DNA of 5,883 nt, from contig MHYJ01000055.1 in assembly GCA_001828445.1 (NCBI GenBank), forward strand, positions 4,414 to 10,296, read 5' to 3'. This DNA comes from Planctomycetes bacterium RBG_16_43_13 (GTDB taxonomy: Bacteria > Planctomycetota > MHYJ01). A program made the translations under genes and the position numbers. The number at the start of each line of letters is the position of its first letter. The stretch's first letter is position 1. The notes beneath the pieces are model-generated. The model made no database searches and was not told the origin of the DNA. It worked only from the letters and a program-made list of their open reading frames with translations. Of this stretch, positions 1 through 4,657 are shown in pieces.

Positions 1-1
1 A

Positions 2-82
2 GAGAAAGAGAAAACGGAAAAGCCCGCCCCTGCCCCACAAGAGCCAGACGAAGAGAAGAAGGAAGAAAAGGAAAAGGAGTAG
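2..82 (+). CDS. C-terminal tail of a truncated Lys/Glu/Pro-rich protein (partial, runs off left edge)
   Basis: An open frame enters from the left edge and ends at TAG 80-82. The visible 26 residues are almost all Glu, Lys, Pro, Ala and Gln, with the core KPAPAPQEPDEEKK followed by a Glu/Lys-rich end. Nothing identifies the function. The composition resembles the charged linkers of the two TPR proteins further right, so it may belong to the same kind of secreted protein, but that is inference. Bases 18-58 recur at 1638-1678 with one mismatch in the same reading frame, which supports the frame as truly coding. The gene converges on the minus-strand membrane-protein gene, whose stop lies 40 bp away. 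Confidence 0.6.
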   Translation, partial: EKEKTEKPAPAPQEPDEEKKEEKEKE

Positions 83-88
83 TTACCT

Positions 89-102
89 GTATATCGTCTT
101 AA
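89..102. repeat. 14-bp direct repeat, left copy, at the 3' side of the membrane-protein gene
   Basis: GTATATCGTCTTAA occurs here and, in the same orientation, at 1507-1520. The two copies bracket the minus-strand membrane-protein gene. The match stops sharply on its left side and decays on its right. It may be a target-site-like footprint or a recombination junction. A chance 14-mer match in AT-rich DNA is unlikely but possible. Confidence 0.4.
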
Positions 103-122
103 TCTTTATTGAAGATAATCGG

Positions 123-1498
123 CTATTTTATCCTCTTTAATATCTTGTTATAGTGCCACGTAACAGGTCCCGCCTTTAGCACTCTCGTTATCTGGCTGTC
201 CTGCCACCTCCATAGTAGCGATGGGTTTTCATCAACACCTATATTGCCTTTGGGATAAAAGAAAGCCCCTATTATCTGTATGAATATTGATACCGATATG
301 CTCAATACCAACGCAGACCTTTTAATCGCACTTGGTCTTATACCATCTAAAGCAGGTATCATAAGTAAGACCATTGCAGGCGATATATCCGTTAGCATCC
401 TTGGACCATAACTCCCGCCTCCCCACCAACTATACCAGCTACTTATCATTAGGATTTGTAATAATACGAATGCAATCAAGATGATATATATCTTGCGCAA
501 TTTATAGAAATTATCTGTTGCATTATCTGACGGACGGCGCTTCAGTATAAAAAACATACCAGCGATAGAGAATAAGAATACAGGGGTATATATGAAAAGT
601 CCCCTCGATGGACTAATAAGGACACCTGCTATACTTGTAAGAGACGGCATATCCCAGCCACGTCCACCTTGCGAATAAATACCTGCTAAACTGCCGAAGA
701 ATGCTATATTATAGGCAACGAAACCAGCCCCTATAATGAGAGGAAATATCAAAAATCGCATCGTCTCCCTTTTATAGCAGAGGAATATATATACTAATAC
801 AGGAATGGCGAATGTTACATTTGTCTGTCTCTCTGCTACAGCTAAGGCAGTAAATAGACCCGCGAGTAGTAGATATTTATTATTATGATTGCCTGCCTTT
901 TCTAATTTCACTAAATAAATCAGTGTTAATATTATCATCAACTCGCTAAAGCCGTGTTGCCAGAGTGCCTGACTCGATACGGCGAATGTCCCTGTGGCAA
1001 AGGCATAGACCAGAGAGAGCAGGATAGATAGCCCCTTTCTTTCGGTTATAAGCATTAATAGACAAAATATCGCCCAAACTGAAATGGCGGCGATTAAAGA
1101 CGCCATTATTTTCTCCATTATAGCGGAGAATAGGATTATACGCTCTACGGGGGCGTCCCAGAGATTGAAGGTTAAAATGATTGGCAGATATAGCGGCGTT
1201 ATGACTAACGGCAAAATTATCGGTACTGATGAAATATAGTGGTTGCCCGATTTCGTATAGAAATATGTATCAGAGTAATAATACATAGAAAAGAAATATT
1301 CGATTCCTGGGGGTTGCCCTTGTTTGCCTTATGATATTCGTAAAACGGGTCTAAATACATATTACCATTTGTAATAATACTAAAGGGCAATGCCGCCGAT
1401 GGAAATGTATCACCACTCGGGATAGGACGGAGATTTAGGTTATATATGAAAAAGGTGAGTAGAAAAAGAATTAGACCTGTCCGCTTAAATATGTCCAT
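123..1498 (-). pseudogene. GT-C-like polytopic membrane glycosyltransferase, split by a frameshift
   Basis: The minus-strand gene starts at ATG 1498-1496 and stops at TAG 125-123. It is read in two pieces: residues 1-64 (MDIFKRTGLI...), then, after a one-base slip at 1309-1313, a frame that continues from 1286 (MYYYSDTYFY...) for 387 residues. Adding one base to the G run gives one 458-residue protein. It has roughly 11 hydrophobic segments: one near residues 8-23, then many from about 89 onward. An early loop carries RPIPSGD with Asp30, and later motifs are WQHG (180-183), SPSRGLFIYTPV (296-307) and WYSWWGGGSYGPR (355-367). An acidic residue in the first outer loop followed by many membrane helices is typical of GT-C enzymes, which transfer sugars from polyprenyl-phosphate donors outside the membrane. 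The exact substrate cannot be read. No clear Shine-Dalgarno precedes the start, but a good promoter does. Translation could restart at the internal Met72, though this would lose Asp30. A sequencing error is an alternative to true pseudogenisation. Confidence 0.72.
1309..1313 (-). other. Frameshift site (run of five G on the + strand, five C in the gene)
   Basis: On the minus strand the gene reads GGC AAC CCC CAG and soon goes out of frame. One extra C gives GGC AAC CCC CCA GGA ATC, which joins GNPP to GIEYFFSMYYYSD and leads directly into the long downstream frame. A lost base in a homopolymer fits either a real mutation, a phase-variable tract or a read error. Confidence 0.7.
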
Positions 1499-1506
1499 AC
1501 AATTAA

Positions 1507-1520
1507 GTATATCGTCTTAA
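1507..1520. repeat. 14-bp direct repeat, right copy, at the 5' side of the membrane-protein gene
   Basis: Identical to 89-102 and in the same orientation. This copy lies between the -10 box and the start codon of the minus-strand gene, covering the expected transcription start. If it marks an insertion boundary, the gene would now use a promoter lying just outside the boundary. Confidence 0.4.
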
Positions 1521-1525
1521 GTTTT

Positions 1526-1554
1526 AGTATAGTTGTTGTAAAAATACTTGACAA
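1526..1554 (-). promoter_or_regulatory. Sigma70-type promoter of the membrane-protein gene
   Basis: On the minus strand, TTGTCA (1554-1549, five of six consensus) and TATACT (1531-1526, five of six) are separated by exactly 17 bp. Transcription would start near 1519, giving a leader of about 20 nt before ATG 1498. The short leader contains no obvious ribosome binding site. Confidence 0.55.
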
Positions 1555-1561
1555 GAGATAA

Positions 1562-1681
1562 TGCGGCGAAACAATAGAACTAAAAGCCGTCAAACTCGTA
1601 ACCCGCCCCTCATCCAACAATAAACCAGAGGAAGAGAAAAAGCCCGCTCCTGCCCCACAAGAGCCAGACGAAGAGAAGTGA
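1562..1681 (+). pseudogene. Broken duplicate of the Lys/Glu/Pro-rich coding tail
   Basis: Reading from 1562 there is an open stretch of 39 codons ending in TGA 1679-1681. It has no start codon, and an in-frame TAA at 1559-1561 closes it upstream. The end reads EEEKKPAPAPQEPDEEK and matches the protein tail at 2-82. At DNA level 1638-1678 and 18-58 agree at 40 of 41 bases. The preceding residues, ETIELKAVKLVTRPSSNNKP, are not visible in the other copy because the window begins there. This is best read as the 3' end of a duplicated gene whose body has been lost. The repeat unit at 1690-1775 follows directly. Confidence 0.5.
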
Positions 1682-1689
1682 GAGTTGGT

Positions 1690-1775
1690 AGGTGGTAGGT
1701 AGTAGGTGGGGAGTGAGGAATTCGGAATGTGGAATTTGCGTTTCATTCCGCACTCCGTAATCTGCAATCTACATT
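1690..1775. repeat. 86-bp dispersed palindromic repeat, left copy
   Basis: Matches 2502-2587 at 85 of 86 bases (G at 1699, A at 2511), in the same orientation. It opens with a GGTAGGT-like stretch. A hairpin follows: arms GGAGTG + CGGAATG (1710-1715 and 1723-1729, with 7 unpaired bases between) pair with CATTCCG + CACTCC (1744-1756). The left arm and loop contain heptads GGAATTC/GGAATGT/GGAATTT. It is non-coding: short frames across it read the same peptide in both copies only because the DNA is the same. The two copies flank the toxin-antitoxin pair. Confidence 0.85.
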
Positions 1776-1814
1776 AGAAAAAGCCCATTAATTCTCTGTC
1801 AAGCAAATTTTTTA

Positions 1815-1844
1815 TTGACACTATTGGCAAAGTTGTTGTATAAT
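1815..1844 (+). promoter_or_regulatory. Consensus sigma70 promoter of the toxin-antitoxin module
   Basis: TTGACA (1815-1820) and TATAAT (1839-1844) both match the consensus perfectly, with an 18-bp spacer. Initiation is expected near 1851, leaving only about 13 nt before ATG 1864. AGAGG (1853-1857) is the likely ribosome binding site at the very 5' end of the message. No clear palindromic operator is visible, although autoregulation by the antitoxin would be usual for such modules. Confidence 0.75.
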
Positions 1845-1863
1845 TTACCCGTAGAGGAAAAAT

Positions 1864-2091
1864 ATGAAAGAGATATTTCCAGGCATAGCTATAGATGGAA
1901 AAGTAAGGTTTGGCAAGCCCGTATTAAAAGGAACACGGGTGGATGTCGATTTAGTAATCGGTAAGCTTGCCAGTGGTATGTCATTTGAAGACCTGCAAAA
2001 AGAGTATGGTCTTACTCGGAGGCAGATACTAACCGCCTTAAAATATGTAGCGTCAACTCTAAAACGAGAAGTGGTAAAAGCGACCAGCTAA
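1864..2091 (+). CDS. DUF433 family antitoxin-like protein (VapB-type)
   Basis: A 75-residue cytoplasmic protein of the DUF433/COG2442 family. The diagnostic stretch is GKPVLKGTRVDVDLVIGKLASG (17-38), followed by MSFEDLQKEYGLTRRQILTALKYV (39-62), which forms the helix-turn-helix-like half. Family members are usually encoded just before a PIN-like DUF5615 protein and are predicted antitoxins that bind the toxin and the module's own promoter. Here the TAA stop shares one base with the ATG of the next gene, so the two are translationally coupled. ATG 1864 is preceded by AGAGG and by a consensus promoter, which fixes the start. Length is normal and no damage is seen. The family call is firm; the antitoxin role is inferred from family and context. 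Confidence 0.88.
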   Translation: MKEIFPGIAIDGKVRFGKPVLKGTRVDVDLVIGKLASGMSFEDLQKEYGLTRRQILTALKYVASTLKREVVKATS

Positions 2092-2459
2092 TGACTTCAT
2101 TCCTGATAGATGAGTGCCTATCGCGGTCTCTTGCAGACGCCCTTATATGGAGAGGTTATAATGTAACACTTATACAAGATACAGAGTTAAGAGGTGAACC
2201 TGATAATAAAATATTTGAGTATGCCAAGACGAACCAATCTGTCCTACTTACTGCTGACCTTGACTTTGGTAATATATATAGTTTCCCATTAGGAAGTCAT
2301 AGCGGAATTGCTATAGTCAATATCCCTGATGAGATGTCTTCTGATGTAATAAATAGGGAAGTAATCAAATCACTTCAATATTTAGCACCTTCCGATTTCG
2401 AGGGTAATCTCATAATTATAGAAATTGGCAGAGTTAGAATACGTAGGCATAAACATTAA
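2091..2459 (+). CDS. DUF5615 PIN-like nuclease, predicted toxin
   Basis: A 122-residue protein of the DUF5615/COG4634 PIN-like family, thought to be metal-dependent ribonucleases acting as toxins. The N-terminus FLIDECLSRSLADAL supplies Asp7 and Glu8. A central RGEPDNKIFEYAKTNQSVLLTADLDFG (34-60) contains Asp38 and the acidic pair Asp56/Asp58 of the TxDxDF motif. These are the expected metal-binding positions of a PIN active site, so it appears catalytically intact. The basic end, EIGRVRIRRHKH, may contact RNA. It starts inside the stop codon of the DUF433 gene (ATGA-type one-base overlap), so antitoxin and toxin are made from one message. The 86-bp repeat begins 43 bp after its stop. Toxic activity is inferred from family membership, not shown by the sequence. 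Confidence 0.87.
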   Translation: MTSFLIDECLSRSLADALIWRGYNVTLIQDTELRGEPDNKIFEYAKTNQSVLLTADLDFGNIYSFPLGSHSGIAIVNIPDEMSSDVINREVIKSLQYLAPSDFEGNLIIIEIGRVRIRRHKH

Positions 2460-2501
2460 ATAGCTTGCTTCAAGACGAAGGTCTAACAGTCCCAAATTGG
2501 G

Positions 2502-2587
2502 AGGTGGTAGATAGTAGGTGGGGAGTGAGGAATTCGGAATGTGGAATTTGCGTTTCATTCCGCACTCCGTAATCTGCAATCTACATT
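2502..2587. repeat. 86-bp dispersed palindromic repeat, right copy
   Basis: Direct copy of 1690-1775 with one difference (A at 2511). The hairpin arms fall at 2522-2541 and 2556-2568. The flanking sequences of the two copies differ on both sides, so the element boundaries are sharp. It lies between the toxin gene and the first TPR gene. The 93 bp after it (2588-2680) hold no recognisable gene. Confidence 0.85.
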
Positions 2588-2663
2588 CGGGATACACACT
2601 CCGCTATCAATGTCAGACGAGAGAGTTAGTCCCCCTAATTTATATTATTTGTGAGACATTTCC

Positions 2664-2693
2664 TTGCCTTTTAACGTCTAATATATATATAAT
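2664..2693 (+). promoter_or_regulatory. Probable promoter of the first TPR gene
   Basis: TTGCCT (2664-2669, four of six) and a perfect TATAAT (2688-2693) are spaced by 18 bp. Transcription would begin near 2700 and give a leader of about 35 nt. The surroundings are a run of TA repeats, so the -10 match is less telling than usual. Confidence 0.45.
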
Positions 2694-2723
2694 TAAGCAA
2701 ATATTTTCTGCCTAATAAGAAAG
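2681..2723 (+). repeat. Leader element, copy A (upstream of the first TPR gene)
   Basis: An AT-rich tract followed by AAATATTT and CTAATAAGAAAG (2712-2723) recurs at 4112-4152 in front of the protease gene, with small gaps. CTAATAAGAAAG is identical in both. In this copy the shared end runs into the ribosome binding site AAGGAGG (2721-2727), 7 nt before ATG 2735. Confidence 0.5.
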
Positions 2724-2734
2724 GAGGATTTAGT

Positions 2735-4057
2735 ATGATACGGTTATTTGTCATTGTATCGTTGGCTTTTACGCTCTTCGCAGTTTCGGATGCATTTGCC
2801 CAAGAGGATGCAAACACATATTTTCGCAAGGGATGGTCTGCATATGGAATGGGTAATTACGAGACAGCTATAGTAAATCTCGGCAAGGCAATAGAACTAA
2901 ATCCCAAGCACGCACTTGCATATTTCTACAGGGGTAGATGTAAGAGCGAAATCAAGGACTACAAACTGGCGATAGAGGATTTCGATAAGGCGATAGAATT
3001 AGAGCCCGGTTATGCTATGGCATATTTCGATAGATCTCAGGCAAGGAATATATTAGGAGATGCGAAAGGTTCAGAGGCAGATATCGCTAAGGCACAGGAA
3101 TTAGATGCGTCACTCTTGGCTAATGTAGAGCCGACAAAGAAAGAAGAGAATAAACCAGAGCCAGCGAAGGTAGAGCCAACGGCAAAACCGGAGGTGGCAA
3201 AGGTAGAGCCGATACCTCCAGACAAGAAGAATGAAGGCGAGCCGGCGGTTGCAAAGAATCCCGATAAAAAGGCAAGTGATATAAGCCAGAAAGCAAAGGC
3301 ACTCAACCTCCTTGACCTGATGGCGAAGCAGGGCGTCGTTCCTGATAAAATCATACCCAAAAAAGAGATAGAGGCGGAGGAACTGTATAATAGTGCTAAA
3401 AAGAAGATGCATACAAGGTTACATCCAGAGTTTGGCTCTACTGTGAAGGCGTTTGGCTATGATGAGGCACTGAAAGATATAGAGAAGTCAATCGCCCTAA
3501 ATCCGAAGAATGCCCAAGCATATCTGCTACGTGCAGATATAAGAGGTATGATTGCTTATAGGGATGGAGGTGATGATAGTGCAATATCGGTAGGGTTAGA
3601 TGATATAGAAAAGGCGCTGAAATTAAATCCAAACTATGCTGAGGCATACTATCAAAGAGGGGTTACAAGAAGATATACTGGTGATATACAGGGTGCATTA
3701 GCAGATATGAATAAGTCGTTGGAACTAACGGAGAAGCGAAATGTAGATACTCGGGAGGCGCTTAGTTTCCTGCGAGCAAGTTATGAGCGACGTGCAGAAA
3801 TGAAGTCCGAAAATATAGGCGACTACAAGTCGGCTATCAAGGATTTCGATAAGGCGATAGAACTCGATATAAAGATTAGACCGGATGACCACCGCTATCC
3901 GACTGCGTATGAAAGCAGGGGCAAGGCAAAACTAAAAATAGGCGACTATAGAGGAGCGCTTGCAGACCTCGAGACCGCATATAACCATAATCCGAATGCG
4001 ACGTATCTGAACTCCTTGCTTCCCTACATAAATGAGGCGAAGTCGCATATAAAATGA
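2735..4057 (+). CDS. Secreted TPR-repeat protein with two TPR blocks (paralogue 1)
   Basis: A 440-residue exported protein. The start is fixed by AAGGAGG 7 nt upstream. Residues 1-22 are a Sec signal peptide with a likely cleavage at AFA|Q. Three TPRs follow (about 26-59, 60-93, 94-127), then a Pro/Glu/Lys/Ala linker (128-181), then the motif DISQKAKALNLLDLMAKQG (182-200), then about five TPRs (213-259, 260-301, 302-335, 337-387, 388-422). Several of these C-terminal TPRs carry insertions of roughly 8-17 residues between or within their helices. TPRs are helical-pair scaffolds that bind peptides or partner proteins. With a signal peptide and no membrane segment this one should sit in the periplasm or outside. 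No catalytic domain is visible. It is a clear paralogue of the 386-residue protein at 4658-5818 (same block order, same linker type, same central motif, similar ends EAKSHIK and DAAKKKMK). The role is unknown; envelope scaffold or chaperone-like binding is a guess. Confidence 0.85.
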   Translation: MIRLFVIVSLAFTLFAVSDAFAQEDANTYFRKGWSAYGMGNYETAIVNLGKAIELNPKHALAYFYRGRCKSEIKDYKLAIEDFDKAIELEPGYAMAYFDRSQARNILGDAKGSEADIAKAQELDASLLANVEPTKKEENKPEPAKVEPTAKPEVAKVEPIPPDKKNEGEPAVAKNPDKKASDISQKAKALNLLDLMAKQGVVPDKIIPKKEIEAEELYNSAKKKMHTRLHPEFGSTVKAFGYDEALKDIEKSIALNPKNAQAYLLRADIRGMIAYRDGGDDSAISVGLDDIEKALKLNPNYAEAYYQRGVTRRYTGDIQGALADMNKSLELTEKRNVDTREALSFLRASYERRAEMKSENIGDYKSAIKDFDKAIELDIKIRPDDHRYPTAYESRGKAKLKIGDYRGALADLETAYNHNPNATYLNSLLPYINEAKSHIK

Positions 4058-4111
4058 TGTGGTGAGGTAAATTCCCACACCAAAGTTTTTGGCGGTGGGG
4101 ATAAAGAATAT

Positions 4112-4152
4112 GATATATATATTAACTAAATATTTCCTTTCTAATAAGAAAG
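4112..4152 (+). repeat. Leader element, copy B (upstream of the protease gene)
   Basis: Related to 2681-2723: a TATATATATTAA tract, AAATATTT, then CTAATAAGAAAG (4141-4152). Copy A continues into a strong Shine-Dalgarno and a gene start, whereas here the sequence diverges into TTTGACA and no gene begins at the equivalent place. This may be a leader that lost its gene when the protease gene arrived. Confidence 0.45.
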
Positions 4153-4166
4153 TTTGACAATGTGTA

Positions 4167-4195
4167 TGGAAATCCTGCGCCGATTTTACTATACT
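4167..4195 (+). promoter_or_regulatory. Possible promoter of the protease gene
   Basis: TGGAAA (4167-4172, four of six) and TATACT (4190-4195, five of six) are 17 bp apart. The start of transcription would be near 4202, about 36 nt before ATG 4238, so the hairpin at 4208-4226 would lie in the 5' leader. The match is modest. Confidence 0.35.
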
Positions 4196-4207
4196 TTTGA
4201 TATAGGC

Positions 4208-4226
4208 ATCCCGACCATGTCGGGAT
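4208..4226. promoter_or_regulatory. Perfect hairpin just upstream of the protease start
   Basis: ATCCCGAC-CAT-GTCGGGAT: eight perfectly paired bases with a 3-nt loop, ending 11 bp before ATG 4238. There is no T-run after it, so an intrinsic terminator is unlikely. In RNA it would fold over the place where a ribosome binding site is expected; in DNA it could be an operator. A mobile palindromic repeat is another option. Confidence 0.5.
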
Positions 4227-4237
4227 AATATGAATTG

Positions 4238-4606
4238 ATGGGAACTTTTAGTGTAAAGATGCGGTTACTTCCCTGGCAATCTCGTAATGGGAAGAAGCCC
4301 CTTGAGGTGAAGGCGCTTGTGGATTGCGGCTCATTTTATAGCTGGGCGCCAGCGAGCGCCCTACGCAAGCTTGGAGTCAAGCCAAGAGAAACGGTTGAGG
4401 GAGAATTGGCAAATGGAACTGTAATTACCAAAGAAGTTGGGCAAATCGAGGTAGAGGTTCAGGGCAAGCGCACAATCACATGGATAATTTTCGGAGACGA
4501 GGGAACAGAGCCACTCTTGGGCGCACTGACGCTTGAGGAACTCGGCTTCGAGGTTAGCCCCAGAAACAAGCAACTGATTCCGATTAAAGTATTCCCGCTT
4601 AAATAA
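4238..4606 (+). CDS. Clan AA (retropepsin-like) aspartic protease, single domain
   Basis: A 122-residue protein of the small prokaryotic retroviral-like aspartic protease group. It opens with MGTFSVKMR, as family members commonly do, which favours ATG 4238 over the TTG three bases earlier. The active-site region is KALVDCGSFYSWAP, with the catalytic Asp at residue 29. The flap and body follow in GVKPRETVEGELANGTVITKE, and the family end motif IIFGDEGTEPLLGALTLEELGFEV is complete. Such enzymes work as homodimers, each subunit giving one Asp-Thr/Ser-Gly triplet. Here the triplet is Asp-Cys-Gly, so the hydroxyl that normally supports the catalytic Asp is replaced by a thiol. Activity may be reduced or redox-dependent. 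There is no signal peptide, so it should be cytoplasmic. A strong Shine-Dalgarno is missing and a hairpin sits upstream. It lies 51 bp before the second TPR gene and may be co-transcribed with it. Target unknown. Confidence 0.82.
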   Translation: MGTFSVKMRLLPWQSRNGKKPLEVKALVDCGSFYSWAPASALRKLGVKPRETVEGELANGTVITKEVGQIEVEVQGKRTITWIIFGDEGTEPLLGALTLEELGFEVSPRNKQLIPIKVFPLK

Positions 4607-4657
4607 GCCATAATAAAAAAAGTTGAGGTAATGTAATTTTTATAGGAGAGAAATACT

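Noticed and set aside
97..115. AT-rich inverted repeat (TCTTAAT / ATTGAAGA) between the convergent gene ends
   Set aside because: The stem is short, AT-rich and carries a bulge, with no clear T-run; too weak to call a terminator.
1548..1561. Plus-strand TTGACA followed by GATAAT
   Set aside because: Only two bases separate the boxes, so it cannot work as a promoter; the same stretch gives a well-spaced promoter on the minus strand.
1471..1767. Minus-strand 98-codon open frame across the repeat and the broken coding tail
   Set aside because: It shares its first 26 residues with another frame over the second repeat copy only because the DNA is repeated. It has no ribosome binding site and the rest is antisense to the Lys/Glu/Pro tail.
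2491..2501. Small palindrome CCCAAATTGGG after the toxin gene
   Set aside because: Five-base arms with no T-run are expected by chance at this length; no function can be argued.
2518..2715. Plus-strand 65-codon open frame starting in the second 86-bp repeat
   Set aside because: Half lies in the non-coding repeat and the rest in the AT-rich leader; there is no plausible start signal and no recognisable domain.
3037..3412. Long minus-strand frames opposite the linker of the first TPR gene (and 5051-5281 opposite the second)
   Set aside because: They are antisense shadows of the repetitive Lys/Glu/Pro linkers, which contain few stop codons on the opposite strand.
4074..4099. Hairpin after the first TPR gene (CCCAC/CC/AAA pairing with TTT/GG/GTGGG), possible terminator
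   Set aside because: The stem is interrupted by an internal loop and is followed by GATAAAGAAT, not by a T-run, so the intrinsic-terminator case is weak.
4160..4228. Tiny 22-codon frame (MCMEILRRFYYTF...) after leader copy B
   Set aside because: It starts close to where the TPR gene starts after leader copy A, but it lacks a Shine-Dalgarno and shows no resemblance to a signal peptide or TPR.
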